This document shows positions 1 to 9,144 of a DNA stretch of 64,000 nt, in pieces. The number at the start of each line of letters is the position of its first letter. Within the stretch, counting starts at the first letter, position 1. This DNA comes from Amphiduros pacificus (lineage: Eukaryota; Annelida; Polychaeta; Phyllodocida; Hesionidae), in assembly GCA_949316495.1 (NCBI GenBank), contig OX439000.1:68683070-68747069 (forward strand), given 5' to 3'. The position numbers and the translations under genes are program-made. Below the pieces are notes generated by a model. It was not told the DNA's origin and did not search any database. It saw only the letters and a list, made by a program, of their open reading frames with translations.

Positions 1-1871
1 TTGTCAGATTTAAGATGTCGATTATCGCATATATGTGCTTGTTTTGGAACTCAATTTGGCCGAGAAAGTGTTCACCAATACTAGTTCCAGAACCATTCAT
101 CCCACATACAAATCTTTATTTCACCAATCTAAAAGGATGTCGTGTTGGGATGATGATATTAGATCTAATTTCTTGGCATACAAACAACACATCGTTGCTG
201 ACCAGACTTATATTGACACCAGTGCCATTTGCGGCTTGTCTGCTATCCAGTGCGGTTGCCACTTAATTTATTGACCACAATGGCGTGATTAAAAGTCGCA
301 TTGGATTACCAGCTCTAGTACCAATATCTAAAACGATCAATTTCCCCATTTTATAGGCAGGTCAGAAATCAAACATGGCCCCGTTTATGATGGGTCGTCA
401 CGAGCATGCTTCTGCGCCTCTCACGACAGACGCCTATCACCCTAAATTACGGGAATGGGCGGGAGAGACTGGGGCATGCAAGATGTTCTGACTGGCAGAT
501 AAGATAGATAATGACCACTATACCACTGACAGACTCTATCTTGGAACGCAACAGCCACATCTATCCACTATCGACCTCTCCATCTTAAATGAATTGAAAT
601 CCATCTCCCAGCCCTAGCCTCTCTTTCGATCCGATTTCCCGTGATGCCTTCCCTCAAGTCGCAAACTGAATATAGAGAGGTTATATTCGATTTTTGAAAT
701 CTAGTGGCGATCATAAATTGGGTTAACAAACGTCTCAGCGTCATTACCATGTAGCTACGTGGAATATATAAACGCCAATCCTTTCTCTATCTAATTTACC
801 GAAGGCCAAAAGCTGGACAAGAATACAAGAAGCGAAATATAAAACGCAAGATCAAATGTTGCAATTACATTGCAAGAATACGGGTTGAGAGAGAGCAAAG
901 GGAAAGTCCAGCCAAACTGTCCAAGTCGGAAACTAGTTTTATAGGACCCCGGCCTGATGTTCTAGAATGGCAAATTCGGCAAATGGCTTAAAATTTGGAT
1001 TGAAATCACAGATGAGGTAGAGAAGATCTAATTACTTTTCCCCTGTCATTTGACTTCTCGTAGATCAACGTGTACTGTCTTCAATTAGTTTGATATTTAA
1101 TTAAACGTATTCTCGAGTAAGAAATACTTGAAACATTAGAATCCCAGTGGTATTAATTACAGAATGGATTTGATGATTGCTCTCTCTTAATGCTTTTCAA
1201 TTATCAGTAAGAATTACTGGTATAGACTTAACGGGAATTAATAGGACAGAACGATGAGATGTGATAATTGATTTTCAATTACTATTTCAAATATGATATC
1301 TTTGAGATACGACGGCGTATTTAAAGGCATAAAATGACTGTTTTGAGTACAATCCATCAAGATCCATGAGAATTTTATAGAAAGCTTGCAAACACTAGGT
1401 GTCACTGCAACAACAAAATCCCAGATGACGCCACTAATGGTCAATTCCGTTTTCCTCATGCTGAGAATTATTTTGAAAATATATACTTATTGTCCGATTC
1501 CCTCCTCTACAAGGACCTTTTACCATTCTTTCATTTTGACCTGTGCTGTTGGAGAATGTGTTCTCTAGTAAAGACAAGGCTAGTTGATCCATTTGTCCTC
1601 TACGTTATTAGATCCAATGTGTTAGTTCCTAAGGTTAGGCTGTTTATGGCATAGGATCGTTGATTTCAACCCATCTTATACCTCCACAGAGAGATTAAAC
1701 TTACACAAAACCAATGTATAATTCCGAGCTAGGATACATTTTGCCATGATTAGGCACACATAGATATTTAACCAAATTCAAATAAAAAAGTCATAAAAGC
1801 AAATTTCCTACTGCACATTTTGTGGATGATGCAATTGAACAAAAAGGTGTTTATCACATATAAGGGTGACA
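1..1871. other. Left flank, no gene recognised
   Basis: AT-rich sequence with only short, unrelated open frames (longest about 80 codons) and no recognisable domain, splice-site pair or repeat boundary. It ends where the retrotransposon's outer repeat begins at the motif TTAAA (1872). Confidence 0.6.
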
Positions 1872-2164
1872 TTAAAGATAACGCATACAACTGATTAATA
1901 TTAATTATTGGAGATAAGCTTTATTGCATAAAGCACTTACAAACTAGCACACATACACTTCATATCTTAACCTCTAATGACCCAACACTCGGTAACATCA
2001 AACGACACTTGATAACATCGGTCACACTTGATAACATTGATAACTCGGTAACAATGGTAACTTCATTACATTGAATATGATAATGATTTATCAAGTGGAG
2101 CTTATAATTGCTTATACGACATATAATAATAACATAATAATTACTTGACACATGGCATAAGCCC
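1872..2164 (-). repeat. Split direct repeat B2 (outer 3' end of the YR retrotransposon)
   Basis: A 293-bp segment, identical as far as I can read to 2437-2729 at a fixed offset of 565 bp. It starts with TTAAAG on the plus strand and ends in GGCATAAGCCC. It forms the 3' end of the minus-strand element. Confidence 0.9.
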
Positions 2165-2198
2165 CATACTTAAAATGAGCAGATGGGAGGGAAGGAGG

Positions 2199-2441
2199 CT
2201 CCGGAAAAACTCGCAATGGCAGGCCTTCCCGCGGGCTTCCTTAAGAAGCCAAGTACTGAGCCTGCCGGGATACCCCCCCATGGAGCCCAGACGCTTTAAG
2301 CATAGGGGTAGACATGACGTGACCGGGGTGCGCCGTGTAAGGTCCGCCCCCATGTCACCCTGTGGCCTCGGGTCACAGTACACACACATTTGACCAGCTC
2401 ATCTCTAAATGGATCTTAAAAGCCTTTAAGACTCACTTAAA
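2199..2441 (-). repeat. Split direct repeat A2 of the YR retrotransposon
   Basis: A 243-bp GC-rich segment matching 14975-15217 with a single difference that I can see (G at 2336 against T at 15112). It overlaps B1 by the five bases TTAAA (2437-2441). Between B2 and A2 lie 34 bp (2165-2198) not seen elsewhere in the window. Confidence 0.9.
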
Positions 2442-2729
2442 GATAACGCATACAACTGATTAATATTAATTATTGGAGATAAGCTTTATTGCATAAAGCA
2501 CTTACAAACTAGCACACATACACTTCATATCTTAACCTCTAATGACCCAACACTCGGTAACATCAAACGACACTTGATAACATCGGTCACACTTGATAAC
2601 ATTGATAACTCGGTAACAATGGTAACTTCATTACATTGAATATGATAATGATTTATCAAGTGGAGCTTATAATTGCTTATACGACATATAATAATAACAT
2701 AATAATTACTTGACACATGGCATAAGCCC
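2437..2729 (-). repeat. Split direct repeat B1 of the YR retrotransposon
   Basis: The inner copy of the 293-bp B repeat, directly next to the recombinase gene and identical to B2 (1872-2164). Confidence 0.9.
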
Positions 2730-2800
2730 AATAACAATACATGCAATGGATTAGTAAGGCCATGTGAGTGAAGAGTGTCTTAGTGGTAAGGTGAGGGTGA

Positions 2801-3222
2801 TTAGGTCGTTAGGCGGGAGGCGTGGAAAATATGGGATATTGGAGGCTGTCTGATATACCTGAGGTAAGCCTGAGAGCGCCAGTTGCCTGCAGAGCTTATC
2901 TCCTCTGAGCTAAACTTATTAAAAGAGGACTGGGTTACGTTCCAGGCCCGAAGGGAGTGGGTGGAAAATTTACTAGGAGGAAGGCCAGAGGCTGAAGCGA
3001 GTCGGCGGATCTCCAGATTGAGGCGCGACTTACTTAATGGTTTGCCTGAGGCTAGCTGAAGTAGGAAGGCTTGCGGGGGCAGGCCACCTGGGGGGGACCG
3101 GGCTATGAGATAATGCCTGAGGGCGCAAACTGCGCAAGTGGGGGTTGAGGAGCACCCTATATATTTAGTGAAACCGAACCTAGTGGTTTTGGACCTATGG
3201 ATCTTTAGGCTTAGGTAGGGTA
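2801..3222 (-). pseudogene. Tyrosine recombinase, C-terminal half (fossil, split by an insertion)
   Basis: The frame contains the catalytic-domain signatures of DIRS/Ngaro recombinases: a SKT motif in the beta-sheet region, the box THSLR with its catalytic His and Arg, and a later G-N-W-R-S-x-A-Y-L-R-Y motif carrying the tryptophan and the nucleophilic tyrosine. The N-terminal half lies at 5904-6547, on the other side of the N-RAG transposon that interrupts the gene. The enzyme normally integrates the circular DNA form of the retrotransposon. Confidence 0.8.
3219..3222. repeat. Target-site duplication GGTA, left copy
   Basis: GGTA directly before the left inverted repeat, repeated at 5900-5903 directly after the right one. 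If the right repeat is taken to start one base further in, the duplication reads GGGTA (5 bp); the sequence cannot distinguish the two. Confidence 0.75.
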
Positions 3223-3261
3223 CACAGCAGTTCCAGAGTGGACATTTAGTTTTGAGCCTCC
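3223..3261 (+). repeat. Left terminal inverted repeat of the N-RAG element (12-spacer form)
   Basis: The block CACAGCAGTTC (3223-3233) is followed by 5 bp and then a 23-bp block (3239-3261, starting TGGACATTTAG, ending GAGCCTCC) that is identical in the right repeat. Read as a V(D)J-type signal: heptamer-like CACAGCA, exactly 12 bp, then ACATTTAGT (3242-3250). Weaker similarity (CTGCTGG) continues inward. Confidence 0.85.
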
Positions 3262-4026
3262 TGCTGGGTGGAGCGGACGGTCACCCGAGTAATCCCTGAT
3301 AAGGAGTCTGCAGCATCCAGCCTCTCCCCCTACCCCTCCTTTGAAGCTGACACTTAGTCACACATGATATTGTATTTGTTTGTAGAACTGTGGCACTATC
3401 AGTAGATATTATCTTACACAGTTTACACAGCTGTCTCACTGACATTCCAAGGATTCAAATGATGGGTTTTGCATTGAAATCACATCACAGGGGGCTTAGT
3501 TATCAACAAGACCATTTGAGTGCCATGTAACTGAGAATTTTATTTTTTTCTGTAAATTTGGCATTAAAAAGTCAAACCTTATCATACACTCAGGCAATTC
3601 AATGTTTTTACAGAAAGTATCACTAAATATTCTAGTTTCTAAAGCTGTTTGAAATTTGTGGTTCTTATGTATAGTTTTAAATCTATGACTATTTGTAAAT
3701 AACAGTCTCTGTCAGCCTGTGCCAGGTAACAGCAAACACAGAAACCTACAATGGTGCATTCTCTCTGCTACTGTCATACATCATATATGGAAAAGTACAT
3801 TTCTACATCTTAATGTTAAAGCATTTATCAAGTTAATTATAGTTTTACCTGTAATGTAGATTTCGTCTCAACTTAGTATTCACATATAGCATCTATATTT
3901 ACACATTGTCCATGCAATGATGGTATAATTATGTATAGTCCTTGTCTAGCTTTGATAATGGGAATGTCATGTTTAAGCTGTTTGTTGTACCTGGTCCATA
4001 CAGCTATTATTCCACATGCTTTATAC

Positions 4027-4974
4027 TTAGTCTTCATATTTCCTTTTCCTGTATTTTGGTGTTACAATATCACTTTGGATCCTTGGGTTCATCACTTCAC
4101 AATGATGAAAATGCATATTTGACAAAGATCCTGTGTTTTGACATTTCATGCACTTCACCATTGTGTTCAACAGTCGCATTTGCAATGGCTTGCTCAGTTT
4201 CTTCACATCATTGTATTTTATATCTACAGTGCAAACTGGACATGAAACAATATTCTGTGATTTCCGTTTAAAAACATCACTGATGCAGGATGAGCAAAAC
4301 ATATGATCACAAGTGGAAGAGATCACAGTTTTGTTTGCCAAAATCTGCCTACACACAGAACAAATGTCATATTCCATCTGTGATGTGTCTACGAGCTGCA
4401 GTGATCCAGTGTCAAAATCTGGGCAAGTTTGATCAACAAGATCTTTGAATATATCTTTGTTTTTAGGGTCATAGTCCAACTGATTCTTGTTTGTGGGACC
4501 TCGTCTGAGCTTCTGAGATAAATAATTTCCACCTTTCTTTTGGTTATTGTGTATACTGCAAACTTCACATTGTTCAGATGCAAGTTGGTCATCAAATGAG
4601 TTGTTATTCCACAGTTCTTGTGTGATAGAGGCTTGTGTCTGTGCATTCAGGATAGATTCCACATGTGCCAGTTTGTTAGCAGTACGGGCTTTGAGTGTTT
4701 TGTAGCATTTGCTGCACAATTTTGTTGGATGAACCTCAGTCTTGTCTGTGTCAATGTCCACACCATATATATCCCATATATCTTGTTTATAATTAATACA
4801 GAGGAATGGTTTTCTCCTTGTCTTTTCCTTCTGAGTTTGTGCTCTTCCTGTACAAATGCGGCACAGATCTTCTAAACATTTCATATGTTTTTCATATGTA
4901 TGATCTGATTCTATTCCTTCCACGATACTAGTAGTTCTGTACTTGTTGTGATCATGTCTAGAAGTGACCTTCAT
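4027..4974 (-). CDS. RAG1 N-terminal-like zinc-binding / RING protein (N-RAG)
   Basis: 315 residues from the first ATG (4974); the frame is open a few codons further up without an ATG and then stopped. In order, counted from that Met: a CRIC motif (C38, C41) followed by the pattern H-P-T-K-L-C-S-K-C-Y (C87, C90), matching the vertebrate RAG1 pair CRIC and HPTEFCHNCW; a third Cys pair C136/C139 (RAG1 CDIC); a canonical C3HC4 RING (C205, C208, C222, H224, C227, C230, C245, C248); and right after it a small finger (C275, C278, His cluster and C292), as in RAG1 where a C2H2 finger follows the RING. The C-terminus is basic (KYRKRKYED). The catalytic core of RAG1 is absent. In RAG1 the RING is a ubiquitin ligase and dimer module; here a helper role in transposition or regulation is only inferred. 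The gene lies alone between the element's inverted repeats. Confidence 0.85.
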   Translation of the reverse strand: MKVTSRHDHNKYRTTSIVEGIESDHTYEKHMKCLEDLCRICTGRAQTQKEKTRRKPFLCINYKQDIWDIYGVDIDTDKTEVHPTKLCSKCYKTLKARTANKLAHVESILNAQTQASITQELWNNNSFDDQLASEQCEVCSIHNNQKKGGNYLSQKLRRGPTNKNQLDYDPKNKDIFKDLVDQTCPDFDTGSLQLVDTSQMEYDICSVCRQILANKTVISSTCDHMFCSSCISDVFKRKSQNIVSCPVCTVDIKYNDVKKLSKPLQMRLLNTMVKCMKCQNTGSLSNMHFHHCEVMNPRIQSDIVTPKYRKRKYED

Positions 4975-4986
4975 CACTTCCTTCAC

Positions 4987-5850
4987 AATATTGGACTACA
5001 CTTACAAAGCAATACCAGACTCCCTAAACCCTTCAAAGCTACACCTGTTTACACCTGTTGTTTACTTTTACTAATTGGCTGAGTGGCAGACCCTGTAACA
5101 CTGTACCCTTACATGTAAATATCACAGAAAAAACAAATTTTCTTTGAATGGGAATACATGTGTGCACAATGGAAATCCCCAAATCGCAAATACAACACCT
5201 GTAGTTTTGATTCCGAGTTCTTTGAAGTTAATTGAATAAAGCAGTAATTAAGGATGTTTTCTTCTTACTAATCACAACAACACACAATAAAGATGTGTGC
5301 ATGATAGATTTGTCAATAAACAAGAAGGCTTCTGTCAAAATCTAGATATAAATTTTCAAGTGATCAAATATACTGATTGACTCTTTACCCTCAATATAGC
5401 TCGAATAAAATCATCAAAAGTACATATTTGTTTTACCAGGAACCAACCAATTTTTTCTTTATGATAATAATGAGGATTTATATTTTTCATAAATGTAATG
5501 TTTGTATTGCTATAGTGCATGGAAATATTGTTATCAGGTGTTTAATTTTGGAATAAATTTTAGAAATAGGAACATTTTCAGCATTCAAATATATATGTAT
5601 TGAATGACCTCTATCATATTATAAAGACTTACATTTGATAAGTAATCATGGTAATATTGTATTATCCAACATTATAAAAGTTAAATTTCATAATATTGAA
5701 TAAAACTTATTTTAAAGTTTTTAAAATAAAAGTGCCATCTAAAGTCACTTTTTAAGAAATGCAAGAGTTGCCCATTCAAGATGGCTGCCTGGTCCCAAAG
5801 GGGAATTGGGGATCTGATAGCAGGGGATAAGTGGCCGGTCCAGCAGGCAG
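4987..5850. other. Non-coding right arm of the N-RAG element
   Basis: About 860 bp, very AT-rich towards 5700, then GC-richer near the inverted repeat. No open frame resembling a transposase or RAG1 core was seen on either strand. The stretch at 5760-5780 includes CAAGATGGCTGCC, a YY1-like motif, of uncertain meaning. Confidence 0.5.
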
Positions 5851-5899
5851 GGAGGCTCAAAACTAAATGTCCACATTTTCTCTGTTCTGAACTGCTGTG
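5851..5899 (-). repeat. Right terminal inverted repeat of the N-RAG element (22-spacer form)
   Basis: Read inward on the minus strand it starts CACAGCAGTTC (5899-5889), then 15 bp, then the same 23-bp block as the left end (5873-5851). The spacer is exactly 10 bp longer than on the left. Read as a signal: CACAGCA, 22 bp, ACATTTAGT (5870-5862). Confidence 0.85.
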
Positions 5900-5903
5900 G
5901 GTA
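5900..5903. repeat. Target-site duplication GGTA, right copy
   Basis: Second copy of GGTA (see 3219-3222), directly outside the right inverted repeat of the N-RAG element. Confidence 0.75.
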
Positions 5904-6547
5904 GCTTATCATGAGTACCGAGGTATATGTCCTGTATTCTAGGGGGTGGGGAGATTGGATGGTGGGGAGGCTTGTGGTGAAATGTGGCGCAGTATTCCCC
6001 CCCCCCTGAGGCACCCAAAGAACCCGAGGGTGAGGGCAGCCCCGAACAACAGACCATCATGGGAATTATCTAAGTGGTGAAGAAGAGAGACTAGTACCTG
6101 GTAGGTGATGGGCGACTTCTGGGACGGGGGTCCGCTCTTATCGAGGACTGACCTGAGGGCGAGCATAACCCGAGGCCCATTAGTGGGAGGAGGGGGATAC
6201 CCGTTCATTACGTGGGAGGAACGAACTGCTGCTAGATATACAGAGATGGAGGAAGCTGAAAGGGGCCTACCCCTCTCCTGACAAGACAAATATGCTAAGT
6301 ATCTCAGTATGTCATCCTCGGATGCTGGCATGGGGGCAGTGTTATAAGCTTCACAAAAGGACATATAGCAGGCCTGAGCAGAGTTGTAGGTGCGCCTTGT
6401 ATTGTGCCTGAGGCCGCTCCCGACCATTTTTGAGGCCCTTGCGTCCAATTCTGTAAATACATATAAAACACACCACCAGTACGAGGTAACGGTAAAAAAC
6501 TCAATACATAATCCAACATAATCATACTTATAATTATACATAATCAT
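5904..6547 (-). pseudogene. Tyrosine recombinase, N-terminal half (fossil, split by an insertion)
   Basis: Contains the SAM-like arm-binding region (N-T-R-R-T-Y-N-S-A-Q...F-C-E-A-Y, then the D-I-L-R-Y-L-A-Y-L and S-x-S-S-I-S-V-Y-L-A-A-V-R patterns) and the start of the catalytic domain (L-G-F-F-G-C-L-R-G-G), all typical of DIRS/Ngaro recombinases. The remainder is at 2801-3222. It follows the RNase H region on the minus strand with a short AT-rich gap. Confidence 0.8.
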
Positions 6548-6622
6548 AATTCTTTAAAAACATAATCATAATTCTCTAGCTCAAACTTAATTAACACAGT
6601 TTATTGAATAATTTTAATTCAA

Positions 6623-7246
6623 TCAGAAATCGTGGTGTATTAGGGCTGGTTTGGTCATAAAATTATTACAATTTGGATTCAATTTAAAGAATCTAATGAA
6701 GTCCAGCCTACTTAGGGCGTCTGCAGTAGAATTTTCTGCCGAGTAAAGATGTATGGCCTTGTAATCTATGTTGTACAAGGTAACAAAATAATACAGGACC
6801 CTAATTAGCCCCATTAGCTTAGGGTCTTTAGATTTCCCCGAGTTAACACAGTAACAAACTGCCTGATTGTCTATGTTCATGATTGTTTGTTTGTCTTGTA
6901 GAGACGGGCCAAAAGTGGCCAATGCTAATACTACTGCATTCATTTCTTTCCAGGCAATTGTTAATGGGGCCATCCATGCATTTGGCCCGGAAAACTCCAG
7001 GTAGGACCATGCGCCTGCGTGGTATATACCACAAGCAAAGTCTGAAGCGTCAGAGAATACCATTTCTGCTGATGCTGCGTCAAATAGTGTCGGGAACATA
7101 CTGATTCCATTGTGGCTACGCAGGCATATATACCACCATCTTAAGTCTGCTTTTGCCTGAGGCGTGATTTTTATGATGTGGTGTAATTTGCGAGGCGAAT
7201 GAGCCTGCGTATGAATTTTGTGCCATGACGCACCACCTTCGCACAA
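6623..7246 (-). pseudogene. RNase H domain of the YR retrotransposon (fossil)
   Basis: The frame has the RNase H features of Ngaro/DIRS elements: a V-F-S-D-A-S-D motif, an A-W-K-E-M-N-A-V helix, an N-I-D-N-Q-A-V motif and the closing A-E-N-S-T-A-D-A-L-S-R-L-D signature. It degrades the RNA strand during reverse transcription. It overlaps the end of the RT frame by about 75 bp. Confidence 0.8.
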
Positions 7247-8070
7247 AAAGTCAGTTTGCCTATAATGGACAATATTTCTCTTTTAGATGCGTGAGATTTG
7301 TAAAGCCAAGTAGCCGTTAAATCTTCTATCTCCTTTAGCCTCTGAGAAGAAATGGATAGTGTCTTATTTTTAATGTTTAATTGAATGCCGAGAAATTCGA
7401 TCTCTTGTGTTGCATATACAGTTTTTGAAGGCTGGATGCTAAAACCTGCTTCTGTGCATGTAGTTAAAATAATGTTCAGGCTGTCGTTGCATGTCTGTCT
7501 GCTGTCTGTACATGTGAAAATGTCATCTAGGTAATGGATAGTGTCTGCTGAGGCCCCACGTGATTTATAAATGAAATCTAAGCCGTGGGCGAAGTCGTCA
7601 AATATTTTGGGGGCTGACCTGAGGCCAAAAGGAAGCACATTCATATGATAGTAATCAGTCTCCTTGCCTGAGTCTCCCCAGCTAAATCCGAGTAGGTGAT
7701 GATCATCCTTATGCACATTAACAGACTGAAAGGCATTACTGAAGTCACACTTTGCTGCCCATGCTGATGGGTACTTGCTAATCATTTTGACTGCATCATA
7801 GACGGTCACATAGCGTAACGAGCAGGCGTCCTTGTTAATGCCCTCGTTCACTGAGTTGGCCTCGGGCCAAGAGAGGTCATGAATGACCCTAGTTTTGTTG
7901 CTTGATTCCTTGTGGAATGCCCCTAATGGGGATGACCTGAAGTCTGCTGGGAGGTCCACCTCCTTAAAGGGACCCTCTACCCGTCCGAGAGAAATGTTCT
8001 TATTTATAAAATTTGAAACTGCTGTGTAGTGTTCCTTGGCCGAGGGCCAATTTTTTCCTAACACTGTCAT
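7171..8070 (-). pseudogene. Reverse transcriptase of the YR retrotransposon (fossil)
   Basis: A long frame with the RT motifs of the Ngaro/DIRS type: S-P-L-G-A-F-H-K, R-V-I-H-D-L-S, A-K-C-D-F-S-N-A-F-Q, L-P-F-G-L-R-S-A-P-K-I-F, and the active-site motif H-Y-L-D-D. The region G-I-Q-L-N-I-K-N-K-T-L lies in the thumb/connection. The element as a whole is broken by nested insertions, but this domain looks well preserved. Confidence 0.85.
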
Positions 8071-8172
8071 TTCCTGGCCACTGAAGCCTATCTAGACCCA
8101 CTGAGGGCACTGATACACAGATGTTTGGCAAATTCCTGATTGGGGTGATTGGCAAGTGCCCGTTCCCAGAAT

Positions 8173-8679
8173 TTATATGCCTGTGTAGTTCCTAGTGGTG
8201 CCTGAGGCTCCTGCTGAAATGCTGTCGGGCTGCTGAGCGGGCTTACCCTGGGCGCATTTTCCTTGCCTCTGGCATGTATCATAGGGCATTGGCCCCCTGC
8301 ATTGCTTGCAGATATGCAGGCGTCTGCAGGACTTGAAGCTACAACGCAGGCTATTGTAGTTGTTACAGATCTCTTGATTAAATTGTGCCTTCTTCTGCTG
8401 CCTAAACGCCTGCGTTGCCGGGCTCGTGACTGAAGCGTTTGATAGAAATGGACAATCATAACTGAAGTGATCATTAGACTTGCATCTATTGCAACGGGCT
8501 TTATTCTGCTTAACTGCTGTAGCATCTAATATGGTTGTTACCAGGTCAGAGTCAATATTGGTGAAACATACGCTGTTGCAGGCCAATGCAGCCCTATGCC
8601 TTACATCCAATGCCATCACTGACCCCCACTCATATCTTTTGTTGAAATCAGATATCTTAGCCCTATAAGTTGCTAAGTA
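8173..8679 (-). pseudogene. gag, C-terminal part of the YR retrotransposon (fossil)
   Basis: Carries a gag-type stretch (Y-R-A-K-I...Y-E-W-G-S-V-M-A-L-D-V-R-H-R) followed by a CCHC knuckle (C-x2-C-x4-H-x4-C in CNRCKSNDHFSYDC) and a second Cys/His cluster (CRRLHICKQC), as in DIRS/Ngaro gag proteins. It is separated from the N-terminal part by the LINE and the SINE. The first few codons of the longest open frame here come from the LINE tail and are not part of gag. Confidence 0.7.
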
Positions 8680-8700
8680 CAACAATACAATACAATACAA
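8680..8700 (-). repeat. ATTGT tandem tail of the LINE
   Basis: On the minus strand the LINE ends in about four ATTGT units after AATAAATTTT. Short tandem tails in place of poly(A) are the norm for CR1/L2-group LINEs and mark the 3' terminus. Confidence 0.8.
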
Positions 8701-8841
8701 TAAAATTTATTATCCTCAGTGGCTACAATTAGTTGTTAAAACTATTTTATGTAGGCTGAGCGCCTCTCACATTTACACATCTTTCATACTCATGTTAAAA
8801 CAATGTACAGATAAAAGCTTCACATAAAAGTAGATAAACAT

Positions 8842-9144
8842 TTAAAATTGGTTTTGTGATAGCAAGTGATCTTCCAATTTACTTTTGAATTGATTTACTG
8901 TTTCTGCTTCTCTAACACTTGCTGGCAATGCATTGTACGCATTTGCCCCACTTATTTCAAAGCTTCTACTATAATATTCTGTCTTTGACTTTTTTACATG
9001 CAAAAGCTTTGCTGATCTTGTGTTCAGTCCATGAACATTGTCATTATAAACAAATTTATCTGTGAGATATTTTGGTGCCAGACCTTTTAGACTTTTATGT
9101 ACCATTATACATTTGTGCATAATAATTCGGTTTTTAAGCGATAG
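8842..9144 (-). pseudogene. LINE ORF2, C-terminal tail after an in-frame stop
   Basis: Encodes the characteristic LINE tail: M-H-K-C-I-M-V-H-K-S-L-K-G-L-A-P-K-Y-L, T-R-S-A-K, K-T-E-Y-Y-S-R-S-F, A-Y-N-A-L-P and a final F-K-S-K-L-E-D-H-L-L. It is in the same frame as the RT part and separated from it by a single TAG at about 9145-9147 (plus coordinates), where related LINEs usually have Trp (TGG), so one G-to-A change explains it. Confidence 0.75.

Larger units (their letters stand above)
3223..5899 (-). mobile_element. N-RAG-type DNA transposon (N-RAG-TP-like), 2677 bp
   Basis: A complete-looking DNA transposon: inverted repeats beginning CACAGCAGTTC at both ends, a 4-bp (or 5-bp) target duplication, and inside it one gene on the minus strand for a RAG1 N-terminal-like protein. 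The ends cut a recombinase gene in two at one exact point, which independently fixes the boundaries. No frame for a DDE transposase or RAG1 core is visible anywhere inside, so it must be mobilised in trans or is a shortened copy. The family knowledge used is that N-RAG-TP elements of molluscs carry a RAG1 N-terminal-like protein, and that CAC termini occur in RAG/Transib and Chapaev elements, Chapaev having 4-bp target duplications. The membership call is by protein resemblance and end structure, without a search. Confidence 0.8.

Noticed and set aside
2141-2393. 82-codon frames on both strands, repeated at 14917-15165
   Set aside because: They lie in the A repeats of the YR retrotransposon and are repeat sequence, not genes.
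3931-4271. Plus-strand frames opposite the RAG1-like gene
   Set aside because: They are the reverse of a well supported coding region and have no domains.
4975-4986. Start of the RAG1-like protein four codons upstream
   Set aside because: That codon is GTG; the first ATG is at 4974, so the later start was used.
3223-5899. A DDE transposase or RAG1 core inside the N-RAG element
   Set aside because: No frame of sufficient length or with catalytic motifs was found on either strand.
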